DNA of 64,000 nucleotides, taken from assembly GCA_036496265.1 (NCBI GenBank), contig DASXLL010000319.1, forward strand, positions 1 to 64,000, read 5' to 3'. Every line of letters begins with the position of its first letter. Within the stretch, counting starts at the first letter, position 1. Shown here in pieces: positions 42,687 through 51,329 of this stretch. Under the pieces are notes generated by a model. It saw nothing but the letters and a program-made list of their open reading frames with translations. It was not told where the DNA came from and made no database searches. Made by a program: the position numbers and the translations under genes. This DNA is from CAYLLN01 sp036496265. GTDB taxonomy: Bacteria; Planctomycetota; Planctomycetia; Pirellulales; Pirellulaceae.

Positions 42687-43709
42687 CTATTGCTCCTTCG
42701 CCTTCATCCCAAAGTGTTTTTTGAGAAACGCCAGCATGGCGTTAGTGGTGGCCTGTTGTCCGGAGAAATCGGACGTCAGGTGAAATTCGCATTCGACTCC
42801 GATCAGGTCCATTTCCTTTTTCAGGTGCCGCCCAAAATTCGGATGATGGATATTGCCGGGCTTTTCGTTGTTGCCGCTATTCATGGCGAAGACCGGCGCG
42901 TCGTCCTTCGTCAAATGCGTGATCGGGGAGCAGTCGCGAAGTCGGGCGTCGAGGTCAGCGCCGATTGGGTCGTTATCCCAATTGAATGTTTCTGGCAGGC
43001 CGTGCAGTTGCTTAAGCGGGGCGACGTCGTACGCATTGCCCGGGACGATTTTCTTGATCTCGCGCGGATCGTAAGTGCATTGCATGTTGGTGGGCAGGGC
43101 GCAAGACAAGCGGGTTGACTGGCGCGCCACGGGATCCGAACTCTTAGGATCGGCAAGGTCGTCGTGGAACGCGAGCCACAGTGAAATCCCCGCGCCCGCG
43201 GAACCGCCCGTGCAAGCAATACGCTTTGGATCGAGATTCCAATCAGCCGCCTTAGAGCGCAGGAACTGAATTGCGCGGGCGCTGTCCTGCATTTGCGCCG
43301 GATAAGGCGCGACATCGGACAGCCGATAGTTGATTGAGGCGTAGGATATGCCCGAATCCAGGCAGGCCTGCAAAAGCGCAGCGTTGTGTTCTTTCTTGTC
43401 CCCACGTCGAAAACCGCCGCCGTGGATGAAAACGACGAGCGGCGTCGGCGTCGTGCTATTGGCCTTCCAAAAGTCGATCTTATTGCTCGCGTCTGGCCCA
43501 TAGGAGACATCGCGAAACGTCGGCGCCAACTCCGACCGCTTTGGTTCAGCATCCGCACCAGCGCGACGCGCTGCTTTGGCGGAGCGCGCTTGTTTGGCTT
43601 TCGTTTTCGTACCGGCAGGTGTTTCCTGTGCGGCGAGACCGCCAAGCGAAAGGCTGAAGCACGCGCCGAGCAGCCACGCCAGTAAATTCTTCAGAATGTC
43701 CGCACTCAT
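42687..43709 (-). CDS. Secreted alpha/beta-hydrolase (esterase/acetyl-esterase type)
   Basis: A 340-residue secreted hydrolase with signal peptide LLAWLLGACFSLSLGGLAA and a Lys/Ala-rich spacer. Residues about 60-335 form an alpha/beta hydrolase of the BD-FAE/hormone-sensitive-lipase type. The oxyanion motif is VVFIHGGGFRRGDK, the nucleophile Ser is in CTGGSAGAGISLWLAFH, and the late Asp/His positions are near DDAPVFAMNSGN and NIHHPNF. It is immediately upstream of, and presumably co-transcribed with, the pectate lyase. A role as pectin or hemicellulose deacylase would fit (inference). Confidence 0.8.
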   Translation of the reverse strand: MSADILKNLLAWLLGACFSLSLGGLAAQETPAGTKTKAKQARSAKAARRAGADAEPKRSELAPTFRDVSYGPDASNKIDFWKANSTTPTPLVVFIHGGGFRRGDKKEHNAALLQACLDSGISYASINYRLSDVAPYPAQMQDSARAIQFLRSKAADWNLDPKRIACTGGSAGAGISLWLAFHDDLADPKSSDPVARQSTRLSCALPTNMQCTYDPREIKKIVPGNAYDVAPLKQLHGLPETFNWDNDPIGADLDARLRDCSPITHLTKDDAPVFAMNSGNNEKPGNIHHPNFGRHLKKEMDLIGVECEFHLTSDFSGQQATTNAMLAFLKKHFGMKAKEQ

Positions 43710-43797
43710 GGTGTAAACCTGGGCAGGTGGCCGCAGGAACTAAGTAGGGAGTTGTTGAACTGGTACGCTTGCGCGGCTAGAAATGATTTCGCGCCGC

Positions 43798-45093
43798 TTA
43801 TTTGGAATACCAACTCTTGGCGTAAGGGTCGGTATGGCAAAAATTGATCAGCATCTCGGCCACCTTGCGGCGGGCAGAATCGCCGGGATGAGTGCGGTCG
43901 TTCTCGCGCAGGTCATCGATGTTCCACACCAGGCCGTCTTTGCGGGGCGTAACACCGTCGGCCCACAGATAGGGCCCCCACAGCACGACCGGCGATTTCA
44001 CCTCGCCCCGAGCGGGATCGGCATTCAGCCCCGGGTCACCTTTGACCTGCCGATCGATGATCCAGCGGATCGAAAACGCCCCTTCGTAGGCGTATGGTTC
44101 TGGATTGAGCGGCGTCGTGGCATAGCCACCGTAAATGCGGCTGGACATATAGGCAAGCTGTAAGTTGGGGAACCGCTTTTTGAGAAGCTGCAGGCTCGTA
44201 ACCAGATCGTTTTCGAGTTTTTTCGCGTGCGCGGGGAATTCACCGAATTGGGCCTGCTGGACCAGCGCCTGCTTGATCCAGGCGACCTGCACTTGCTCGT
44301 ACGAGACATCAGCCGCCTTCAGGCGCTGGTCAACGGTGTTCCAGACCTTCGTGCCGACATCGCTCGAGGGATCGTTCCACTTGTCGGGAATTTGCCCGCC
44401 TTGAGCGAGGTCAACGACGGCCACTTTGGCGGATTTTTCGGGATCCTTGTCGGCCATCGTCTTGAACGCAGAAAATTCCATCGTCGTGTTCGACATGCCG
44501 ACGCCCACGAAGCCGATCTTCCCGCTGGGGGAGGGTTTGCCTTGAGCATCGAGCGGCTGAATGCGCGCGACGGCTTTTTTCGCGGCCTCTTGCTGCGAAG
44601 CCGGCGGCTCATTGCTGCCGTTGCCATAAAGTCCGCCGCTTTCGCCCTTATAAGTTTCGTTCCCGAGCTCGGTCAAAGGCTTCGCGCCAATCGAATCGCG
44701 CGGCGGCGGGACGTTGGCCTGCGTCGCCGCGCTCTTGGCTGCTTTCTGGCCGCCCGCTTTGGCCTGGCCACCCGCTTTGCCCTGGCCGTCGCCTGCGCCG
44801 GGCACTTTCAGGCCAGTGAGCACGAGGCGATCGCCACGCTGCTCGCTGCGGAACATGACGTTCGTGCCAGCGGGCAATCCCTTCTGCCGAAAATCGGCGA
44901 TGGTCTGATTGTTCGCGTCGTGAATGATTGTTTGCGGCGTGAGGACGCCTTCGACGTCTTTGCCGTCGACGGTGGTGATCGTCACCAGTCCCTTCTCCAG
45001 ATCAACATTCTTGATCTTGCCGCGGTTCGCCTGTTGGGCCAGCACGGTGCCGCATATTAAGCACATCACGAGGGCGATGGAGAAGCGACGCAT
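43798..45093 (-). CDS. Secreted SGNH-hydrolase-like protein
   Basis: A 431-residue secreted protein with signal peptide FSIALVMCLICGTVLA. Residues 20-95 form a small beta domain (VTITTVDGKDVEGVLTPQTI), then a Gly/Ala/Lys-rich linker. From about 190 there is an SGNH-like domain: block I GFVGVGMSNTTMEFSAF with a Ser, a Gly-containing segment VVDLAQGGQIPDKW, and the late Asp-His pair in DRTHPGDSARRKVAEML. It probably removes acyl groups from carbohydrates. AGGTG lies before the ATG. The gene stands alone on the same strand as the esterase and lyase genes. Confidence 0.68.
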   Translation of the reverse strand: MRRFSIALVMCLICGTVLAQQANRGKIKNVDLEKGLVTITTVDGKDVEGVLTPQTIIHDANNQTIADFRQKGLPAGTNVMFRSEQRGDRLVLTGLKVPGAGDGQGKAGGQAKAGGQKAAKSAATQANVPPPRDSIGAKPLTELGNETYKGESGGLYGNGSNEPPASQQEAAKKAVARIQPLDAQGKPSPSGKIGFVGVGMSNTTMEFSAFKTMADKDPEKSAKVAVVDLAQGGQIPDKWNDPSSDVGTKVWNTVDQRLKAADVSYEQVQVAWIKQALVQQAQFGEFPAHAKKLENDLVTSLQLLKKRFPNLQLAYMSSRIYGGYATTPLNPEPYAYEGAFSIRWIIDRQVKGDPGLNADPARGEVKSPVVLWGPYLWADGVTPRKDGLVWNIDDLRENDRTHPGDSARRKVAEMLINFCHTDPYAKSWYSK

Positions 45094-45200
45094 GGGACAC
45101 CTTTAGGCTGCAATGGAAACGGATGAGCAGCGTCAGTGTATCGGTCAAATCAGGCGTTTGCCAATCAAAAGCCGAAGAATCGTAATCCGAGACCGAGCGA

Positions 45201-47441
45201 TTACCTCTCAGGCGACAAGGGACTGGAATCCAGGAAATCGCGCGGCATCAGCCCGAACGAGTGCCAAACGACGGGCTGATGCAGAAAATCCTCGCTCCGC
45301 GGGAAGTGATGAAAGCCGAGCCAGTACCAAAGCACGACGCTTTTGCCTGCGACCGGCTCGCCGTTGGCGTAGCCAGGTAAGGCTTGCAGACTCGTTCTTG
45401 AATCGACGGCCGAATAGGGAAATTCATTCGGCTTGGCCAGGGTGACCCACAAATCGGCCTGCGTGGAGGGCTGCTTTTCCGAGCGATAGACACCGGCGTT
45501 CCCCGGCATGAGCTGATACGACCGCGCGTGCCCCAAGGCATTGCGGGAGTTGCGATTGACGACACGCCAGGCCCGAAAAGTCTCCGGATTGCAGGTGCGG
45601 CCGGTTTCTTCCATGATCGGCGTCCAGCTACAAGTTCCTTGCTGCCCGCGCTGGCCGCCCGGCTGTCGCTGCCAATTGAATTCCTCGACGGCGTTATCCT
45701 CCGCGCCGTCGATCGCGAAATCCAGCCGGAACAGATAATTGTGAACGTGCGACTCGGCGAAGACTTTGTGGTCCAGCAGATCCTTGCCGACCAGTGCGCC
45801 GACGGCCGACGTGTCGCCCTGAGCCAGATGCCGCGGCGCGCCGGTGACGCCGACCTCCGGCATCAGGGTGCCGTCGTCGCGGAACTTCCAGCGGATGAGA
45901 TAGACATAGCCGTCGGGGTCGTCGGGACACGAAAAACACATCGTGGACCAGAGGACGAGCATCTTGCCGGGGACATGGCCGAACATGCCGAGGTAATTTG
46001 GGCCCGTTTTCTCCTCGTGCATCATGACCGTTGCGGGCTTGCCCGCTGCCGGCAGCTTGCCTTCCGCGTCCATCGCCCGACACCAGGTGCCCGAACCGCA
46101 ATCCACGCCGGGAACGAGCGGCAGCGGTCCATAATTGGCATGCCGAATGGCAAAATCGACCGATTCATTGCCCCGGTCATACGCCACGAAGATTTCGGCC
46201 AGCCCGGCGTATTTCAGTATCTTCCGGCCGCCGAATGAAACGTCGTGCAGCACCAGCCCTTCGCGGACGCGCTGCGACCACTTGAACTTCCAGCCTTCCC
46301 ACTCCACTAGATGGCCGTCCTCGGCGCTGGGCGGCGGCTGATGTGCCGCGGCCGGTCGCTCGTCGGGCATCGTCCAGCCTTTCAGCGGCAAGGCGGCCGG
46401 CATAATCAGGCCCGCGCGCTTTTCACGGCTCAGCGTTGGGCGGAGCGATGTCTTGGCGGCAGGAGGCGTTTTTGACGGTTTCAGATTCGCATCGAGAAAT
46501 TCGGCCAAGAGATCGCGATCGTTGTAGCCGTGATTGCGCCCTTTGCCGATTTGCAGCTTCGCCGGCACATTGGCCCGCCGCAACGTTGCATAAAACATTT
46601 CCGCTTGCGTCAGGGGCACCAAGGGATCGGCGTCGCCGTGCAAAATCAGAAACGGCGCCGATTCGGTGTCAACGTGCGTTAGCGGGCTGGCGAGTCGAGC
46701 TTGCTTTTCGCGCTCTTTTGGATGTCCGCCCAGTAGCGCCTTAATTGCCGGCTCCGCTTCCTCGATCGTCTTCGTCTCGGCCAACAAGCTGGCGAATTCG
46801 ACCGGCGCGGCTTGGGCCACGACCGCTTGCACGCGACTCGACTGGTCCGACCAGCCGCCGGCGCCTTCGAATTCTTTCACGTGGGCCGTCGTTCCCAACA
46901 GCGCGGCCAGGTGCGCGCCCGCCGAATGGCCCCACACGCCAATGTGGTCCGGATCGAGATGCAGCTCCTTCGCTTTGGCACGGAGAAAACGGATTGCACA
47001 CTTACAATCGTAAAGCAGTTCGGGAAATTGGACGCCCGATGGTGTGAGTCGATAGTTGATGCTGACACCGCAATATCCCCGTTCGACGAGCCACACGAGC
47101 TTATCGGCGCTGTGATCCTTCGAGCCCGACCGCCAACCGCCGCCGTGGATATAGACGATCACGGGCAGCGGCTTCTGGGGCAGTTGCTTGGGACGGTAAA
47201 TGTCGAGTTTCAGCTCAACGTCGCCGCCTTTGCCATAAACCACGTCGCGCTGAATCTCAACTTCGTCGGGAATGACTGGAGTCGCGGCGTTCTGTTCATC
47301 CTTTGTTTGTTCCGTTGCGCCACTCTTGACTTGTGCCGCCGCTCGCACCGCATAGCCCACGGCAATGATTCCGGCAGCCAGCATTGCCAGGGCAACGGCG
47401 AATTTCTCCACGCGCCCGGAAATCCTTGGAATTCGTTTCAT
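45201..47441 (-). CDS. Fusion of alpha/beta-hydrolase and copper-amine-oxidase-like domain
   Basis: A 746-residue protein with a signal anchor (about 13-35). Residues 60-325 form an alpha/beta hydrolase with VIVYIHGGGWRSGSKDH, nucleophile Ser173 in WGHSAGAHLAALLG, Asp272 in LHGDADPLVPL and His304 in GRNHGYND. Residues about 375-740 match the catalytic domain of copper amine oxidases. The copper ligand pair is ESHVHNYLFRLDFAIDG (His565, His567), and the third histidine is in GFHHFPRSEDF (His712). The topaquinone site, normally Asn-Tyr-Asp/Glu, reads DGYVY (Tyr512) here, so cofactor formation may be lost. GGAGCAATCGCG precedes the ATG. Function unknown; the domain may bind copper only or oxidise differently. 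Confidence 0.8.
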   Translation of the reverse strand: MKRIPRISGRVEKFAVALAMLAAGIIAVGYAVRAAAQVKSGATEQTKDEQNAATPVIPDEVEIQRDVVYGKGGDVELKLDIYRPKQLPQKPLPVIVYIHGGGWRSGSKDHSADKLVWLVERGYCGVSINYRLTPSGVQFPELLYDCKCAIRFLRAKAKELHLDPDHIGVWGHSAGAHLAALLGTTAHVKEFEGAGGWSDQSSRVQAVVAQAAPVEFASLLAETKTIEEAEPAIKALLGGHPKEREKQARLASPLTHVDTESAPFLILHGDADPLVPLTQAEMFYATLRRANVPAKLQIGKGRNHGYNDRDLLAEFLDANLKPSKTPPAAKTSLRPTLSREKRAGLIMPAALPLKGWTMPDERPAAAHQPPPSAEDGHLVEWEGWKFKWSQRVREGLVLHDVSFGGRKILKYAGLAEIFVAYDRGNESVDFAIRHANYGPLPLVPGVDCGSGTWCRAMDAEGKLPAAGKPATVMMHEEKTGPNYLGMFGHVPGKMLVLWSTMCFSCPDDPDGYVYLIRWKFRDDGTLMPEVGVTGAPRHLAQGDTSAVGALVGKDLLDHKVFAESHVHNYLFRLDFAIDGAEDNAVEEFNWQRQPGGQRGQQGTCSWTPIMEETGRTCNPETFRAWRVVNRNSRNALGHARSYQLMPGNAGVYRSEKQPSTQADLWVTLAKPNEFPYSAVDSRTSLQALPGYANGEPVAGKSVVLWYWLGFHHFPRSEDFLHQPVVWHSFGLMPRDFLDSSPLSPER

Positions 47442-47627
47442 CGCGATTGCTCCCTAACAGACTGCGCTTTGCCGGCCCAAAGAAAAATGTTCTGCTGCCC
47501 GCACATGGTACGTTCAGAAAATTGAAATTCCCAGCAGACGCTAGATCAAACAGATCGTCGCTAAGCTCAGCATGGCGGCTGAACCGGAAGCGATTCGCCT
47601 CCGTCGGCCTTTAATGCCTGATAGGCT

Positions 47628-48482
47628 CTAGCGGTTGCTGTTCCTTGCCGGTTGATTTCTCGAACCGGTGAAACCCGGCGAGTTATTTAGATAGCGGCCG
47701 CCGCCGGTTGCTCGTAGCACGCCTTCGGCCTGAGCAATGGCAGCGCGGGCCACAGCCGCGGCTTCGGAGGCGTTTTTTGCGGTCCAGGTAAGACCGACTC
47801 GACCGGAAGCACCGGAATGAGTCATTTCCTCCGCCGCCTTCTCGTCTTTCCGGGCTTGGGTCAGCGTTTCGGCTGCTTCCTTCCAGTGCTTATCGGCCTG
47901 GAACAACTCGGTGCGAAGGCGTGCGACCGAGCCGCCCTGCGCGTGGAGCTCGGCTTTGGCCCCCACATATTTGTCGTCGAACTCGAGGATTTTTGTTTTC
48001 GCCTCTTGCAGGCTGACGCCAGTCAAGCCGGCGAGCTTCGCCTGAACGGTCGAGTCGGCGAGGACACGATCCTCCACTTGTTGGAAGTTCTGACGGGCCG
48101 ACTCCACATTTTTAACCGCCTGCTTGTAAGGCGAATCGGACGTTTGTTCATCGATGATCTCCGCCTCGATCTCGGCTAGTTCTTTGGCGGCATGGCGGGT
48201 GACGCTCTGTGCGTCGTGGAATTTCTGTGCCTCCTCGCGGAGCTTAGCCAGCGAGGCGTCGATCTTCGCACGAGCGGTGTTGCCGGTTGATTCGGCATCC
48301 GCCAATACCTGCTTGGCAGCGTTGATCTGCGACGCGGCCGCCTGATGCATGAACTGCCGCTGTCGAGCCAACATCGATGAATAACTATGGGAGTAGTAGC
48401 CGCGACGATACGCCTGGACGGGGCTGGCAACGACGAAATATCCGGCGATCGCGGCCACGAACAGCAGCCGCCGTGCATTCAT
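47628..48482 (-). CDS. Exported coiled-coil protein
   Basis: About 284 residues from ATG 48482 (MNARRLLFV); the frame is open further upstream with other Met codons. Signal peptide LLFVAAIAGYFVVASPVQA is followed by a Tyr/Arg-rich stretch (YRRGYYSHSYSS). Then there is a long alpha-helical coiled-coil region (about 50-240) with heptads such as AKIDASLAKLREEAQKFHDA. The end is Gly/Asn-rich. No family is recognised. It follows the Gly/Tyr-rich gene by about 85 bases and could be co-transcribed. Confidence 0.65.
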   Translation of the reverse strand: MNARRLLFVAAIAGYFVVASPVQAYRRGYYSHSYSSMLARQRQFMHQAAASQINAAKQVLADAESTGNTARAKIDASLAKLREEAQKFHDAQSVTRHAAKELAEIEAEIIDEQTSDSPYKQAVKNVESARQNFQQVEDRVLADSTVQAKLAGLTGVSLQEAKTKILEFDDKYVGAKAELHAQGGSVARLRTELFQADKHWKEAAETLTQARKDEKAAEEMTHSGASGRVGLTWTAKNASEAAAVARAAIAQAEGVLRATGGGRYLNNSPGFTGSRNQPARNSNR

Positions 48483-48567
48483 GACGTGACCCGGAAACAA
48501 TCGGCCTTGTTGCTCTTTCATCGCAATCATGCGCCTGCCCCTCCCAAACCGTTTCTGGCCAGTACGA

Positions 48568-49671
48568 CTACACTTCCGTTCCAATGCTTACCGGAACGAT
48601 CGGCGGCGAAGCTGCCGGGTGGGAAACTCGCTCAATGAGCTTCGGAGGCGACGATCTTGCCGCCGGAGCTACTATTGCCGGAGCAACAACAGCAGGAGCG
48701 CGTGCAGCAACAGCAGGAGCGGGTGCAGGCGCCAAAGAAACCGGATGAATGTCTTTCAGGCCGAGGAAGCTTTGCAAGACGGCTGGCGTGGGCGGTGTCG
48801 AGGCCGTGATCAACGGCCGCGGCGAGCTGGCTGGCTGGTCGTTAACGACTGGGCGCGTCCCGACGACAACGGACGTGACCACCGGCGACGAACTGGCGAC
48901 GACGCTGCCAGCAGGAACGTAAGTGCCGACTGTTGGCCCGGTCGGATAACCGATTCCGACCGTCGTGCCCGTCGTTGGCGTGCTGTTGGAGCAGCCATAA
49001 TACGGCGAATAGCCTACGTTGTAGATCGGATACCCATTACCGTAACCGCCGTACCCGGCCGAGTACGGATAGCCGTAGCCACCGTAGCCCGAGCCGTTGT
49101 AACCAAAACCGCCATTGCCAAAACCGCCGTAGCCTCCGTAGCCATAGCCGCCATAACCTCCGGAGTACGGATAGCCATATCCATTATTGCCGTAGCCGTA
49201 ATACGGGTAGCCATAGCTATAGCTGCTGTAGTACGGGTAGCCATAACCGTAACCGCCATAGCCACCGTAGCCGTAACCGCCATACCCTAGACCGAGCCCC
49301 AAACCGTAACCGAGGCCATAACCGAGGCCGTAATAGGGTCGGTAACCATAGCCGTATCCGTAATAGGGATAGCGGTAGCCGTAACCAATGCCGCGATAGC
49401 CCAGCCCCCCATAACCTAAGCCGCCATAACCAATTCCGCGGTAGCCGCCGAAACCACCATAACCGCCATGCCCGAAGCCGCCGATGCCATGGCCGAAACC
49501 ACCGCCGTGAAAACCGCCGCCGTGAAATCCACCGCCGTGAAACCCGCCACCGCCATGGAATCCACCGCCACCGTGCCCTCCGCCGCCGTGTCCTCCGCCA
49601 TGAGCATGAGCCGCTGAGGAACCAAAGAAGCCGACGAGCACAATCGTTGCCGCCAGAAAGATTCGACGCAT
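48568..49671 (-). CDS. Secreted Gly/Tyr/His-rich low-complexity protein
   Basis: A 367-residue protein with a clear signal peptide (LAATIVLVGFFGSSAAHA). Residues 23-70 are HGGG and GGGFHGGG repeats. About 70-225 are GYGG/GYGYPYYG repeats with about one Tyr in four residues. The C-terminal 130 residues are Pro/Ala/Val/Ser-rich. It resembles structural or adhesive secreted proteins, but no homologue can be named. GGAGACAATGCT precedes the ATG. The opposite strand shows long frames that are only mirror images of the repeat. Confidence 0.72.
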   Translation of the reverse strand: MRRIFLAATIVLVGFFGSSAAHAHGGGHGGGGHGGGGFHGGGGFHGGGFHGGGFHGGGFGHGIGGFGHGGYGGFGGYRGIGYGGLGYGGLGYRGIGYGYRYPYYGYGYGYRPYYGLGYGLGYGLGLGLGYGGYGYGGYGGYGYGYPYYSSYSYGYPYYGYGNNGYGYPYSGGYGGYGYGGYGGFGNGGFGYNGSGYGGYGYPYSAGYGGYGNGYPIYNVGYSPYYGCSNSTPTTGTTVGIGYPTGPTVGTYVPAGSVVASSSPVVTSVVVGTRPVVNDQPASSPRPLITASTPPTPAVLQSFLGLKDIHPVSLAPAPAPAVAARAPAVVAPAIVAPAARSSPPKLIERVSHPAASPPIVPVSIGTEV

Positions 49672-49812
49672 AGCATTGTCTCCAAAGCCCGAGTCGGTGG
49701 CTCGCTGTAGCGCTTTATTATCAAAACCGCGGTTAGCCTAGACAAGACAATTGCTGCGGCAGTCGGTTTTGTAATCTAAATAGCGGCCGTGCGCAGGAAG
49801 ATCGGCAGCGTG

Positions 49813-50049
49813 TCACCCATCTCCTTTGCTGAGGTTCTCCGCCGCAGCGATGAAGTGCACGTGATTTTCGAGGATGACGTAACCGAGCCGCGTTATCCGA
49901 TTTTCGTTATGGAGGAAGTTCCAAGAATCCAAAACGATCTGTGCTGCTTCCGGCCGAGTGAAAATCGGTAGCCAGGCAACGACCGTGCAGCTGATGAAAT
50001 GCCGCTGGCGAGTGTCGCCGAAGCGGCGCCTCGCGAGGCGCTTACTCAT
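49813..50049 (-). pseudogene. Truncated REP-associated tyrosine transposase (RAYT, Y1_Tnp)
   Basis: From ATG 50049 the frame reads 78 residues and includes RHFISCTVVAWLPIFTRPEA and GYVILENHVHFIAAAENLSK. The HVH pair is the HUH metal-binding motif of IS200-like transposases of the RAYT group. The frame then stops (GDG, stop) before the catalytic Tyr region and the conserved downstream part. A complete RAYT would be about twice as long. So this is a 5' remnant and not active. Palindromic repeats of the kind such enzymes act on occur elsewhere in the window. Confidence 0.75.
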
Positions 50050-50318
50050 GCGTTTTTCTTCGCGGCCGCCGTGTCGTGCCGGCATCGGCGAATTGAGGGG
50101 TTCAGTTTTTTGCGAAATGCGCGACGAGGATAAGCAAGCGTCAAGTTGTCGCACCACATCGTCCGTGCAAAATCATGATCTCACCTCCTGTTTCCCGCAT
50201 TAGCCGCGGCTAGCTAGTGGCACCCTCTCGTGTTTTGCAATTGCAATGCCACCGCAAATTCAATCAAATCCGCAACGAACGCAAGGTTGCCACAATTGTT
50301 TCAGACAATTCACTTTCT

Positions 50319-51245
50319 ATGTCCGATACATTTTCAAAGAGAAACGTTGGCAAACTCTCCGTATTCGCTACCTCTGTTGCTAGCATGCGCCATCAAAAGC
50401 AAGCCGCTCGCTTCCTCTCGCCTTTTGCCTTGCGTCTCAAAGGCTGCAGTGTCCAGCCGAGCCGGCTGGTGCTCCGCTGCCGTCAATTTTGGTACCAGGC
50501 AAATTTGCACGCCCAATGGTGGCTGCGGCCCAAGACGACTTACCGCCCCCTATTTGTCTTAGCCACTCAGCGATCCGGCAGCAATTTATTGATCGATTAC
50601 CTTAACCGGCTGGGTGGAGTGCAATCCCTGGCTGAAATTCTCAATCGCACACTACCCGAGGGCCTGCCGCGGTGGCAAGCCACGCCGCGCAGCGCCTTGG
50701 CGCACATTCGAGTCTCGCTGGACACGCTCCAAGCGCCGGTTCGCGGATGCAAGCTCATGCTCAATCAACTCGATGAGTGCAAGCTCGATCTAAAGCGGCT
50801 GGATGCGGCATTCCCCGAAGCGCGTTACATCATTCTGTATCGTGAATCTTTGGCAGAACAATTCCTGTCTTTGGAAGCGGCTCAGGCCACCAATCAATGG
50901 AAGCTGACAGGCGAACAAGAGGCTAAATTGGTTCACATCCGAGTCGATCCTCGGAAGCTGAGCAGCTTTTGTGACCGGACGCTAGAAATGTATCGTCGCG
51001 TGTTGGACCACGACTGGCTCCGACACCGCGGTATCCTTCTCAGCTATGAGCAGCTCGTGAGTGACCCGGAAAACTGTCTGCGGGAAGCGATTTGCCCCCT
51101 ACTAGAGGTTGAAACTGCGCCGCTAAGCACTTCGCTGCGTAAACAAAACACGTTGTCCCGAGCGGAGCGTATTGTCAATTACGATCAGGTCGCAAACCTT
51201 TTGGACAGCCCCCAGTGTCGTCAATGGCTAGACTGGGCCTCGTGA
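50319..51245 (+). CDS. Sulfotransferase (Stf0/NodH-like)
   Basis: About 308 residues from ATG 50319 (MSDTFSKRNV); a longer frame to 50217 exists. The 5'-phosphosulfate-binding loop is visible in PLFVLATQRSGSNLLIDYLN (about residues 75-95). A second conserved segment is YIILYRESLAEQFLSLEAAQ, where Arg and Ser contact the 3' phosphate of PAPS. SYEQLVSDPENCLREAI is typical near the C-terminus. The enzyme would transfer sulfate from PAPS to a sugar or lipid. Codon and base use are AT-richer than those of neighbours, and a transposase remnant lies next to it, so acquisition is possible. It is convergent with an arylsulfatase. Confidence 0.75.
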   Translation: MSDTFSKRNVGKLSVFATSVASMRHQKQAARFLSPFALRLKGCSVQPSRLVLRCRQFWYQANLHAQWWLRPKTTYRPLFVLATQRSGSNLLIDYLNRLGGVQSLAEILNRTLPEGLPRWQATPRSALAHIRVSLDTLQAPVRGCKLMLNQLDECKLDLKRLDAAFPEARYIILYRESLAEQFLSLEAAQATNQWKLTGEQEAKLVHIRVDPRKLSSFCDRTLEMYRRVLDHDWLRHRGILLSYEQLVSDPENCLREAICPLLEVETAPLSTSLRKQNTLSRAERIVNYDQVANLLDSPQCRQWLDWAS

Positions 51246-51329
51246 GCATGAATCACCGAGGCTGGAAACAGCGAGTGGACTTAGCAAGCTCGCAAAAATC
51301 AAATCAGGGGCCGCGCGAATCGCCGGCAC

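Noticed and set aside
48529..49673. Long plus-strand frames opposite the Gly/Tyr-rich gene
   Set aside because: They are Arg/Ser/His-rich mirror images of the GGY repeat. The minus-strand frame has a signal peptide and a good ribosome binding site.
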